From assembly GCF_011764425.1 (NCBI RefSeq), contig NZ_BLPF01000002.1, positions 1,240,997 to 1,304,996 of the forward strand: 64,000 nucleotides of DNA. Direction: 5' to 3'. Origin of the DNA: Phytohabitans houttuyneae. Lineage in GTDB: Bacteria; Actinomycetota; Actinomycetes; Mycobacteriales; Micromonosporaceae. The notes under the pieces are model-generated. The model did not search any database, was not told where the DNA came from, and worked only from the letters and a program-made list of their open reading frames with translations. Below, one piece after another: positions 41,802-55,878 of this stretch (its first letter is position 1; each line of letters begins with the position of its first letter). The translations under genes and the position numbers were made by a program.

Positions 41802-43979
41802 ATGCCAACCACACCGGACGAGAGACTGAGACGCTATCTGGAGCAGATCGTCCCGCAGCCGACTTTGGGGCAGATGCTGGAGGAGCAGCCCGACCACGAG
41901 TCTGTGCCGGCCGTGCCGACGGCACCCAGGGCACAGGTGCGACAGGCCCGCACCGCCGTGGAAAAACTCGCCGTCGGCCGCGAGCTGACCCCGGCCGAGC
42001 GGTTCACGCTCGAGGCCATCGTCCTCCCGGACCAGCGCCCGGCCATCGACATCGTCGACGGCGACTTCGCCGTCGACCATCCACTGTGGAGCCATTTCGC
42101 CGGCCAGGCCATCCGCGCGGTGCTGCGCCGAGTGATCACGTCGATCGGCCGGATCGAGCTGCCCGGGCACCCAACGCTGCCGTACGGCGGCACCGGCTTC
42201 GTCGTCGGTCCCGGCCTGCTCATGACCAACCGCCACGTCGCGGAGATCTTCGCGGCCGGCCTGGGCGCCGCCGGGCTGTCGTTCCGGCCGGGCCTCTCGG
42301 CCGGCGTCGACTTCCGGCGCGAGCGGGGGCGCGACGGCTCGCTGTTCCTCGCCGTGCGCCAGGTCGTGATGATCCATCCCTACTGGGACATGGCGCTGCT
42401 GCGCGTCGACGGCCTCACCGCGATGCAGGCGCCGATCCCGCTCTCGCTGCGCAGCCCCGAGGAGCTGGCCGGTCGCGACGTCGCTGTCATCGGCTACCCG
42501 GCCTTCGACCCGCGAAACGACGCGGAGGTGCAGCACACCGTCTTCGGCGGCGTGTACAATGTCAAACGGCTCCAGCCGGGCAAGCTCACCGGGTCCGGCC
42601 TGATCGCCAGCTTCGGCAAGAGCGTCACAGCCGCACTGCACGACAGCTCCACGCTGGGCGGCAACTCCGGCTCCGCGGTGATCGACGTGGCCACCGGGCA
42701 CGTGGCGGCGGTCCACTTCGCCGGGCACTACCTCGTCACCAACTACGCCGTGCCGGCCCGCGAGCTGAGCCGTGACGCCCGGGTCGTTGACGCCGGCGTC
42801 GTCTTCGCCGCTGTCCCGCGGCCCGAGCCGGAGGTCTGGGCCGACTGGTGGGACATCGCCGACCCGCGCGAGGTGGCGACCACGACCACGACGGCGGCGC
42901 CGTCGCGAGACCGCGTCACCCTCCAGCCAGACGGTGCCGCCAGCACGACCGTCATCACCGTTCCGCTGGAGATCAGCGTGCGGATCGGCACGGCCGCGCC
43001 TGTGGCGCCGCCGCCTGGCGCCGTGGCGGCCGGAGCCGTGGTGGACGGGGCCCTGGAACGGGCGGTCGAGCCCACGCACGACCTCGACTACTCCAGCCGG
43101 CGCGGCTACGACCCCGACTTCCTCGGCGTCGCGGTGCCGCTGCCCAAGCCGACCAAGCCCAAGACTCTCGCCCGGCTGGACGACGGCGACCACGTTATCG
43201 CGTACCACCACTTCTCGCTGGCGATGCACAAGAGCCGGCGGCTGGCCATCTTCACCGCGTGCAACCTCGACGCCAGCCCGCAGCGCAAGCGGCCCGAGCC
43301 CGGCCGAGACTACACCCGCAAGGGCCTGGGCGGGCTCGGCGGAAACGACACCGAACGCTGGTTTACCGACCCCCGCATCCCGCAGATCCACCAGCTGCCC
43401 GACCGGTTCTTCGCCCGCGACCAGGGCGCGTTCGACCGCGGCCACCTGGTCCGCCGGGAGGACGTCGCCTGGGGGACCACCTACGATCAGGTCCGCACCG
43501 CCAACGGCGACAGCTTCCACACGACGAACTGCTCGCCGCAGGTCGCCGGGTTCAACCGTTCCGACGGCGCCGTCAACTGGGGAGCACTGGAAGATGTCGT
43601 CCAACGCCAGGCCGGCAAGGATCGACTCTCCATCATGGCCGGTCCGGTCCTGGCCGCTGGCGACCGCGTCTTCACCGGCGTCGACGACACCGGCGACGTC
43701 CAGGTCCAGATCCCCTCCGAGTACTGGAAGGTGGTCCTCGCCGCGGACGGCGACCGGCTGCAAGCCTTCGCTTTCGTCCTCGAGCAGGACCTCGCGGACG
43801 TACCTTTGGAGTTCGCGGTCGACGCGCCCTGGCGGCAACACATGATCGCCATCCGCGAGCTCGAGGCGAAGCTGGGCACGCTGCGCTTCCCCAAGGCGAT
43901 GCACGACGCCGACCAGTCCGGCACCGAGCTCGGCGAGGCCGTGCGGGCCAGCGCCGCCCTCGACCTCGTCGCATCGTGA
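41802..43979 (+). CDS. Trypsin-like serine peptidase fused to a DNA/RNA non-specific endonuclease
   Basis: A 725-residue fusion. Residues 1-100: helical, unrecognised, perhaps an adaptor. Residues about 110-330: chymotrypsin-fold peptidase with LMTNRHVAE (His145), YWDMALL (Asp196) and TLGGNSGSAV (Ser289). A Thr/Ala/Pro linker follows to about 410. Residues about 430-700: NUC1-type endonuclease with FDRGHLVRRED (His548), SFHTTNCSPQ, GFNRSDGAVNWGALE, all the conserved residues of the beta-beta-alpha-metal family. No signal peptide is seen, so it would act inside the cell, a toxic combination that suggests tight control. GAGGAGGTG precedes ATG 41802. Divergent from a metallopeptidase. Confidence 0.88.
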   Translation: MPTTPDERLRRYLEQIVPQPTLGQMLEEQPDHESVPAVPTAPRAQVRQARTAVEKLAVGRELTPAERFTLEAIVLPDQRPAIDIVDGDFAVDHPLWSHFAGQAIRAVLRRVITSIGRIELPGHPTLPYGGTGFVVGPGLLMTNRHVAEIFAAGLGAAGLSFRPGLSAGVDFRRERGRDGSLFLAVRQVVMIHPYWDMALLRVDGLTAMQAPIPLSLRSPEELAGRDVAVIGYPAFDPRNDAEVQHTVFGGVYNVKRLQPGKLTGSGLIASFGKSVTAALHDSSTLGGNSGSAVIDVATGHVAAVHFAGHYLVTNYAVPARELSRDARVVDAGVVFAAVPRPEPEVWADWWDIADPREVATTTTTAAPSRDRVTLQPDGAASTTVITVPLEISVRIGTAAPVAPPPGAVAAGAVVDGALERAVEPTHDLDYSSRRGYDPDFLGVAVPLPKPTKPKTLARLDDGDHVIAYHHFSLAMHKSRRLAIFTACNLDASPQRKRPEPGRDYTRKGLGGLGGNDTERWFTDPRIPQIHQLPDRFFARDQGAFDRGHLVRREDVAWGTTYDQVRTANGDSFHTTNCSPQVAGFNRSDGAVNWGALEDVVQRQAGKDRLSIMAGPVLAAGDRVFTGVDDTGDVQVQIPSEYWKVVLAADGDRLQAFAFVLEQDLADVPLEFAVDAPWRQHMIAIRELEAKLGTLRFPKAMHDADQSGTELGEAVRASAALDLVAS

Positions 43980-43989
43980 GGCCCGACCG

Positions 43990-44150
43990 GGTGTGGCGGC
44001 TCAGGAAACGGTGATTTATGGCCTCCGGGTCGTCGATCGTGACCAGCCCGTCGAACGGCGGCGCTTGCGAGACCGCCACGTAATGGTTGCCGAGGGTGAC
44101 CGGATCGTCGAGCACCGCCGATCTGTCGGCGGCCACGAAAAGTGAACGGC
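43990..44150 (-). pseudogene. Possible C39/papain-like peptidase fragment
   Basis: The minus strand encodes DDPVTLGNHYVAVSQ and FDGLVTIDDPEAINH, similar to the His/Asp end (NHYVxV...GxVxxxDP) of C39-like peptidases. The rest of the gene is absent. Low certainty; the remaining DNA to 44306 shows nothing else. Confidence 0.35.
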
Positions 44151-44306
44151 AGCAAGACCCGCGACCCCGCCCGCGGCCCGGCGGCCGTGCACACCAGCGC
44201 CGTCTGACCCCCGGCCCGCACGGATGCTGCAGCCCACACCGCGCCACCGCCTGTATGCGGCGGAGGCTCGGCGGGTGAGCCCGCCAAGCCACCGCCACAG
44301 GAAGGA

Positions 44307-45856
44307 CTACTGGTCGATGAAGATGCCAGCGCCGACACCGGCGCCGGTGGAGTCGTTGCCCGGATTGACCGTGGTGGCGTTGCCCCGGTGCGGGACACCG
44401 GGCACCACCGGCTCGCCGTCCACCTGGTAACTGTCGGTTCCGGCGCCGTCGAGGAACACACCCAGGCCCTGGTTGTTGCCGAAGCCGAGGCTGCCAGCCC
44501 GGGTGCTGGGGTTCTGGAACGGACCGGAGAACTGACCGGCGAACGCGCCGTGGTAGCTGTCGTCACCGGCGTCGTCGACGAACACTCCGATGGTGCCGGG
44601 CAGTACATTCGCGGTCCCCTGGGTGAACCGGGGATCCGGTCGCACAGGCCCTCACCCTCGTCGTCGCGTACCCCGCCTGCGCCCTCGGTCTGGTTGGGCG
44701 CCGCCGGGTTGATCGGCGCTGGCATGTAGAAGCCGTAGTCGTCGTTGCCCGCCTCGTCGCGCAGCAGCCCGAGGCCGCCGACGAGGGCGAAGCCCTGGCT
44801 GTTGCGGACGGCGGTGTAGTTGTCGTCGCCGCCGTCGTCGGAGAGGATGCCCACGCCGAAGACGTGCCCGGCACCGAGCGCACCGGTCTTGCCGGTGTAG
44901 GTGTCGGTGCTGGCACCCGCGTCGCGCAGCACGCCGACGCCCAGGAAGCCGGCGCCGCCGGTCATCATGCGCCGCACCAGGAGGTCGGTGGTGCAGCCGG
45001 TGTCGTGATCGGGCGTCTCCTTTACCCCGTACGTGTCGTTGCCCTGCAGGTCGAGCAGGACCGCGGCGGTGGGCACGCAGTCGGTGGCGGTCAGGCCGGG
45101 GATCGCCCGCTGGCAGCCGCGGGCCGGGCCGGTGCCGCGCAGCCCAGTCACTGCCGAGCCGGCGGGCGAGAAGTTCAGGTCGACCATGTTGCTGCCCACG
45201 TTGTTGCGGTACGTGTCCGCGCCACCATTGTCGATCAGCAGCAGATAGTCGTTGGGGTAGATGTTGTCATCACAGCCGCTCTCCAGCCGCAGCACCGGCC
45301 AAATGTCCAGACTGGGGGTACCGAGCGGGCTACATGTGGCCGCTGCTGCCATGGTGAGCTCCAACTCGCCGGTGCTGGCCCAGACGTCTTCGGCGCAGGA
45401 GCGCAACAAGGGCTGTACCGCCGGGTTCACGCCGGTGCCGTTGCCGACCAGCGCCGCCAAGCCTTCGGCCGGCACTCCAGCGAAGTGCGCTGCGGTGATC
45501 GTCTGACAGGCCAGTAGATCCTGTAGCAGGTTGGCCACCCGGCCGGCGATCTGCGGTGGCAACCCGGCCTGCTGGATCGCCACGGTCGGATCCTGAGGGA
45601 GACCCAACGCCGCGGAGAGCTGCCCGGTGGCCTGGATCAGCGCCTGGGTCGGCGCGCCGGGCAGCGGCTGGCTGATCGCGGAGACCGGTTCAAGCAGATC
45701 GGAGACGGGGCTGAGCTGGGCGCCCACCGCCGGGTTGGCCGCGGAGACCACGGACACCACGGTGCCGGACACGGCATGCGCAGGAGCCGCAGCGAGCATG
45801 ACGAGGCCCATCACCGCGATGGACACCGCACGTGTGGATAACGACCATCTGAACAT
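44307..45856 (-). pseudogene. Secreted repeat protein with acidic D-x-G-x-D-x-Y motifs, one frameshift
   Basis: From ATG 45856 (GGGGAAGG upstream): signal peptide to about AAPAHA, a helical domain with cysteines to about 190, then seven or more spaced acidic motifs: DNGGADTY, DLQGNDTYG, DAGASTDTY, DDGGDDNY, DEAGNDDYG, DDAGDDSYHG and DGAGTDSYQ. The spacing is 30-60 residues with Gly-rich strands between, as in a calcium-dependent beta-solenoid. The frame is lost near 44640, and adding a base joins GEGLCDR to PDPRFTQGTANVL. Total length is two bases over a multiple of three, consistent with a single loss. Extracellular function is unknown. Confidence 0.7.
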
Positions 45857-46143
45857 TTGCTATGCCTTCCCCTAATGACGCATTGTCCACCCAGGACCCG
45901 GCCGCTGGACGCCGACGGCGTCGCTGCACAAATGGTCAGGCCAGCCAAGCAACCAAACAAGATCGTGCCGGTCACCAGAGAACTGTGAGGTTTGCATTGA
46001 TGGCGATGACATTTGTCATTCGCGCGGCGGCAGGCCCCGCATTACCGCGTCCACTCCTGCCGACATCGACATCGCAACGCGGCCGCACCGTGCAGATCGC
46101 GGCCTGTGCGTAAGACACTGGACGGCCCTGCGATAATGCAGGC

Positions 46144-46452
46144 ATGCAGCATCTCGTTGCTACCGAGCGCCTAGGATGGCCCCGAGATCGGTGGTGGCAT
46201 GCCCTCACGGCGGTTTTCGGAGAGACGCAGAGCCGGCTGCGCTACGACATCGAACCGGACAGTCCGACGGCCACCTGCCATCTCCAGCCTCGTGACGATG
46301 TCAACGCACTGTGCGGCTTTCCATGGGAGTGTCTGGTCCTTGTGCCTGGACAGCCTCCTTGGCGCGAACTCGCCCGTTGGCTGCGTTGCGACGAATGTGA
46401 GGACATGCTGGCATCCGCGGCCGACGCGCGGTCCGCGGCGGATGTGAGGTGA
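46144..46452 (+). CDS. Small cysteine-containing hypothetical protein
   Basis: A 102-residue protein with WLRCDECEDML near its end and CGFPWECLVLVPG. Short proteins of this type with a terminal CxxC are frequent in actinomycetes near regulatory genes; the cysteines may bind zinc. It is followed 3 bp later by a CxxC-containing reading frame, so the two formed an operon. Confidence 0.55.
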   Translation: MQHLVATERLGWPRDRWWHALTAVFGETQSRLRYDIEPDSPTATCHLQPRDDVNALCGFPWECLVLVPGQPPWRELARWLRCDECEDMLASAADARSAADVR

Positions 46453-46455
46453 TCG

Positions 46456-46650
46456 ATGCGCGGCGAGGACCTGGGCGGCGGCTACGACTATCTCGGCAAC
46501 GGTCCCGTCGCGACCGCAGGTGGTCCCGGTTGGACCATGCGAGCCGATCTTTTCGCGCGATGCGTCCGCTGCGGCGATCTCGTTCGATTTGGATCCCACG
46601 GAGTACGGCGCCTGTAGCTGCGGCGCCACTCCACCGGTTCATATGCGGAC
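46456..46650 (+). pseudogene. Small zinc-ribbon protein, frameshifted
   Basis: ATG 46456: GGGYDYLGNGPVATAGGP, RADLFARCVRCGDLV, then in another frame SFDLDPTEYGACSCGA. Joined, it is a two-knuckle ribbon (CxxC...CxC). The shift lies near 46580, and the present frame ends early at 46617. Function unknown. Confidence 0.55.
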
Positions 46651-46669
46651 CGGATGCGAAGCATGCGAT

Positions 46670-46890
46670 GTTGGATTCGAGATCGCAGACGCACTTGCGA
46701 CCGCGCACACGGCTGGAGTACTGGACCGAGACGTGCGCCCCTCGAACCTTCTGGTCACCGAATTTGGCCAACGGCAGTGGCTGACTTCGGCCTGGCGGTG
46801 CTCATCGAAGGCCAACCTGCTGGAACAGGCCAAAGGCGGCGGCCTCTCACCTCCGCTCGAACCACAGCGCCTCACGGCGCAAACCGTCTC
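46670..46890 (+). pseudogene. Ser/Thr protein kinase fragment
   Basis: The kinase catalytic loop and DFG remain in two frames: IADALATAHTAGVLDRDVRP with SNLLVTEFGQ, then VADFGLAVLIEG. Both the N-lobe and the rest of the C-lobe are missing. In intact homologs DRDVRPSN is HRDVxPxN, so the catalytic histidine is also changed. Confidence 0.6.
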
Positions 46891-47039
46891 CGTGCCAGAG
46901 CCGTCAACTTGACAGCCCTGGCACGGACGGTGTTTCGGCACCCGCAAACTCGAGCGACGGTGATGGACGGGAGTCACGGGGTCTCGGGTCGGGTGGTGTC
47001 TTGATCAGCGATCAGACCCGACCCGACCGCAGAGCAGCA
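46891..47039. other. Non-coding spacer
   Basis: Nothing supported between the kinase relic and the esterase gene end. Confidence 0.4.
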
Positions 47040-48442
<1,403 letters not shown>

Positions 48443-48470
48443 GACACCTCCATAGATAGACGTTGATGCA

Positions 48471-48499
48471 ACACTAGGCACTCTGCTGACGATCGTCAA
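48471..48499 (-). promoter_or_regulatory. Promoter of the CE1 esterase with a palindrome at -35
   Basis: On the minus strand TTGACG (complement of 48494-48499) and TAGTGT (complement of 48471-48476) are 17 bp apart. TGACGATCGTCA (48487-48498) is a perfect 12-bp palindrome overlapping the -35, a likely operator. Confidence 0.65.
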
Positions 48500-48758
48500 T
48501 CAGATGCCCAACGTTCTCGCCCAGAAGATGCGGATCCGCGCGACGAACCGGCCCGGCTCGGACCTACCGAGCCGGGCCGGGATGGATCAGCTGACGGCGC
48601 CGGTCGGGTCACGGGCTGGCGCAGGTGAGGGACGGGGGATGCGGGGCGTGACCTCGCCCTGAAACCGCCCGGCCACGAGTTGGTCGTCCGGTCACGTGGC
48701 ATTGGATCCGGGCGGGCCCGGCCCTACGCCGGGCCCGCCCGTTTCAGTCCGGCCCGTT
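48500..48758. other. Spacer downstream of the cutinase locus
   Basis: No gene supported. GCCCGGCCC/GGGCCCGCC-rich inverted stretches at about 48708-48740 may form a terminator for the cutinase gene on the minus strand. Confidence 0.35.
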
Positions 48759-53100
<4,342 letters not shown>

Positions 53101-53430
53101 TCAGCCCGTGACCGATAGTTTCGGTGTCGTTGCAGAAGCCGGCCCACAGCCGACCAGGCCGTAACTCTTCACCTGACCGCCGACCATGATCGATCCATCG
53201 GCGAGTGGCAGCATGTTGTACCCGCTGGCGAACGCGCTGCGACGGCCCGGGCTGTCCCGTGTCCCCGTGAACAGCAGCAGGTTGTAGCCGGCTTCCTCGA
53301 TGCCGACGAGGAACTTGAAGTAGAAGTCGCGGCTCTCACTCGGGTGGAGCCGCTGGTTGGCGAAGGACGGCTCGTCGTCGGGGCGGTGAAGGGGTGCGGT
53401 TCTGTGATCGCTGCGCCGAGGTGACGACAA
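53101..53430 (-). pseudogene. 3' fragment of an unidentified (probably secreted) protein
   Basis: About 80 coding-like residues, FANQRLHPSESRDFYFKFL, EEAGYNLLLFTGTRD and SGYNMLPLADGSIMVGGQVK, ending at 53101. No start or signal peptide is joined to it. Not recognised. Confidence 0.35.
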
Positions 53431-53570
53431 CGGCGCAGCGCTGGTACGAGCGCGGTCAAGCTGCGGTCCAGGGCTGGAGCCTGCCGGTCGCCGGCCTGGT
53501 TGTGGCCACGGTCTGGTTCGTCGCCACCTCGAACGCTACACTCTTATCGTTGATCGGCGATAGACGATGA
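53421..53570 (+). CDS. Doubtful small membrane peptide before arsR
   Basis: A GTG frame of 49 codons with one strong hydrophobic segment (SLPVAGLVVATVWFVATSN) and a basic end. It has no clear ribosome site and overlaps the ars promoter, so it may be a transporter 3' remnant. Confidence 0.25.
   Translation: MTTTAQRWYERGQAAVQGWSLPVAGLVVATVWFVATSNATLLSLIGDRR
53514..53562 (+). promoter_or_regulatory. ars operon promoter with ArsR operator
   Basis: TGGTTC (53514-53519) and TACACT (53537-53542) are 17 bp apart. Immediately downstream TATCG (53545-53549) and CGATA (53558-53562) form a dyad with 8-bp spacing, a typical ArsR-type site placed to block initiation. arsR begins at 53583. Confidence 0.55.
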
Positions 53571-53582
53571 GGTTTCGGGTAG

Positions 53583-53930
53583 ATGAGTACAGCGCAGACA
53601 GCCGAGCTGTTGGACCGCGAGGTGGCGGAGCGGTATGCGTCCTGGTTCCGGGCCTTGGCGGACCCGAGCCGGGTGCAGATCGTGGAGTACCTGGCCCGGC
53701 AGGACCGGCCGATGCCGGTCGGCGAGATCGTCGCCGCGGTCGGTCTGGCGCAGTCGACCGTGTCGCAGCACCTGAAGATCCTGGCCGAGGTGCGGTTCGT
53801 GCTGGTCGAGCCGGTCGGCAACGCCCGGCACTACCGGATCAACGGCAACTGCATCCAGTGCTTCCCGTCCGCCGCCGACGTCGTGATGGGCAACCCGGCG
53901 CCCGCCCCTCCGGCGGAGGCGTGCGGATGA
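53583..53930 (+). CDS. arsR: ArsR-family repressor
   Basis: A 115-residue ArsR/SmtB winged-HTH regulator: FRALADPSRVQIVEYLARQ, then VGLAQSTVSQHLKILAEVRFV recognition helix, and a C-terminal cysteine pair NGNCIQCFP. The cysteines are placed unlike the E. coli helix-3 site but like other actinobacterial ArsR types that bind As(III) at the C-terminal part. Its stop overlaps the acetyltransferase start (ATGA). It heads a four-gene operon. Confidence 0.88.
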   Translation: MSTAQTAELLDREVAERYASWFRALADPSRVQIVEYLARQDRPMPVGEIVAAVGLAQSTVSQHLKILAEVRFVLVEPVGNARHYRINGNCIQCFPSAADVVMGNPAPAPPAEACG

Positions 53931-54424
53931 AGATCCGACCCATGGGCGAGGCGGACGCCGCCGCCGTTCTGCGCATCTACCAGGCTGGCATGGACTACGG
54001 CCATGCCAGCTTCGAGTCGGTGGCGCCGTCCTGGTCGGCGTTCGACGCGAGCAAGCTGCCCGAGCACCGGTATGTCGCGGTCGACGACCACGACACCGTG
54101 CTCGGCTGGGTCACCGTCTCGGCCGTGTCCAGCCGTCGCGTGTACGCGGGCGTGGTCGAACACTCCGTTTACGTCGACCCGGCCGCGCAGCGCTGCGGCG
54201 TCGGCCGCGTGCTGCTGGAAGCCCTGATCGCGTCGACCGAGGCGGCGGGGATCTGGACCATCCAGTCCGGCGTGTTTCCGGAGAACACCGCGAGCCTGGC
54301 CTTGCACCGGCGGGCCGGCTTCCGCGTGGTCGGCGTCCGGGAGCGGATCGGCCAGCACGCCATGCACGGCGGCTGGTGGCGCGATGTCGTGCTCATCGAA
54401 CGCCGCAGCCCACACATCACCTAA
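53927..54424 (+). CDS. arsN: GNAT acetyltransferase, ArsN/PAT-like
   Basis: A 165-residue GNAT: IRPMGEADAAAVLRIYQAGMD, TVLGWVTVSAVSSRRVYAGVVEHSVYVDP, AAQRCGVGRVLLEAL (acetyl-CoA loop), IWTIQSGVFPENTASLALH and GGWWRDVVLIER. This is the phosphinothricin/arsinothricin acetyltransferase pattern, and its place between arsR and a flavoprotein supports ArsN1. It would acetylate the amino group of arsinothricin-type antibiotics or phosphinothricin. ATG overlaps the arsR stop. Confidence 0.85.
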   Translation: MKIRPMGEADAAAVLRIYQAGMDYGHASFESVAPSWSAFDASKLPEHRYVAVDDHDTVLGWVTVSAVSSRRVYAGVVEHSVYVDPAAQRCGVGRVLLEALIASTEAAGIWTIQSGVFPENTASLALHRRAGFRVVGVRERIGQHAMHGGWWRDVVLIERRSPHIT

Positions 54425-54465
54425 ACAAGACTCATCCAGGGCATCACCGAGATAGGAGCACCACT

Positions 54466-55878
54466 GTGGACACCAATCTGCCGGTCGTGGTCATCGGCGC
54501 CGGCCCGGTCGGGTTGGCCGCCGCCGCCCACCTGCACGAGCGCGGCCTGCCCTTCACCGTCCTGGAAGCGGGAGACGGGCCGGCCGCGTCGGTCAGGCAG
54601 TGGGGGCACGTGCGGCTGTTCTCGCCCTGGCGGTACAACATCGACACCGCGGCCCGCCGCCTGCTGACTGAGCAAGAGTGGGTCGAGCCCGACCCGGACG
54701 TGCTGCCGACCGGCGCCCACCTGGCCGCCGACTACCTGCAGCCCCTGGCCGACCTGCCCGCCCTCAAGCCACACGTGCGCTACGGCGCCCAGGTCGTCGC
54801 CGTCACCCGCCAGGGCATGGACCGCGTCCGCACCGCCGGCCGCGAGACAGCGCCGTTCCTGATTCGCCTCACCGACGGGCAGGAGCTGCTAGCCCGAGCC
54901 GTAATCGACGCCTCCGGCACCTGGACCACCCCGAACGTCCTCGGCGCCTCCGGCATCCCCGCCCACGGGGAAACGAACGCCGCCCCGTACATCGAGCAGG
55001 CCCTACCGGACGTGCTCGGCACCGAACGGGACCGGTTCGCCGGCCGCCGCACTCTGGTCGCCGGCGCCGGCCACTCCGCCGCCAACACCCTGCTCGCATT
55101 GGCCGACCTCGCCGTCCAGGAGCCCGGCACCTCCGTGCTCTGGGCGATCCGCTCGGCCAGCCCGGCCCGCACCTACGGCGGCGAGACCGCCGACGCCCTA
55201 CCAGCCCGCGGCGCACTGGGCAGCCGGCTACGCGCGCACGTCGAGTCCGGCGCGGTCGAACTCGTGACCGGGTTCGCCATCCACTCCCTGGCCCCCGACG
55301 GTGACCGCGTGGCCGTGTCCGACGGCACCCGGACCTACACAGTGGACCGGATCGTCGCCGCGACCGGCTTCCGTCCCGATCACGGCCTCACCAGCGAGCT
55401 GCGCCTGGACCTGGACCCGATCCTCGGCTCCACCCGCGCGCTCGCGCCGCTGATCGACCCGAACCTGCACTCCTGCGGCACCGTTCCGCCGCACGGCGTC
55501 GACGAACTGGCCCACCCCGAGCCCGGCTTCTACGCGATCGGGGTCAAGAGCTACGGCCGCGCCCCGACGTTCCTGATGGCCACCGGCTACGAGCAGGCCC
55601 GCTCGGTCGTCGCTGCTCTGGCCGGCGACTGGGACGCGGCCCGCGACGTGCGGCTGGACCTGCCCGAGACCGGAGTGTGCAACAGCAACCCGACCGCCGA
55701 CAGCGACCGCATCGACGCCGACGCCGGCGGCTGCTGCGGCACCCTCGCCGCGGCGCCGTCCGGGCGCGGTCTGGCGACCGGGATCAGCGGCGGTCTGCTC
55801 ACCGCGCCGCTGACGCTGCTGCCCGTCCTCGGGCAGGACAGTGTGGACGGGCAGCATGGCGGCGGGTGCGCCTGCTGA
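54466..55878 (+). CDS. Flavin-dependent monooxygenase-like protein of the ars operon
   Basis: A 470-residue NAD(P)/FAD-binding protein: VVVIGAGPVGLAAAAHL dinucleotide site at the N-terminus, VRQWGHVRLFSPWRYNID, ASGTWTTPN, second nucleotide-binding motif VAGAGHSAANTLLALA (about 195) and IVAATGFRPDHGL. A cysteine cluster GGCCGTLAA lies near the C-terminus. Flavoproteins of this kind (ArsO-like) accompany ars operons; their reaction is not settled. GTG 54466 with AGGAG 7 nt ahead. Confidence 0.82.
   Translation: MDTNLPVVVIGAGPVGLAAAAHLHERGLPFTVLEAGDGPAASVRQWGHVRLFSPWRYNIDTAARRLLTEQEWVEPDPDVLPTGAHLAADYLQPLADLPALKPHVRYGAQVVAVTRQGMDRVRTAGRETAPFLIRLTDGQELLARAVIDASGTWTTPNVLGASGIPAHGETNAAPYIEQALPDVLGTERDRFAGRRTLVAGAGHSAANTLLALADLAVQEPGTSVLWAIRSASPARTYGGETADALPARGALGSRLRAHVESGAVELVTGFAIHSLAPDGDRVAVSDGTRTYTVDRIVAATGFRPDHGLTSELRLDLDPILGSTRALAPLIDPNLHSCGTVPPHGVDELAHPEPGFYAIGVKSYGRAPTFLMATGYEQARSVVAALAGDWDAARDVRLDLPETGVCNSNPTADSDRIDADAGGCCGTLAAAPSGRGLATGISGGLLTAPLTLLPVLGQDSVDGQHGGGCAC

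Noticed and set aside
44016-44298. Several short frames after the protease-nuclease as a third toxin component
   Set aside because: They are mutually overlapping, lack starts and ribosome sites; at best a fragment of a C39-like peptidase is present.
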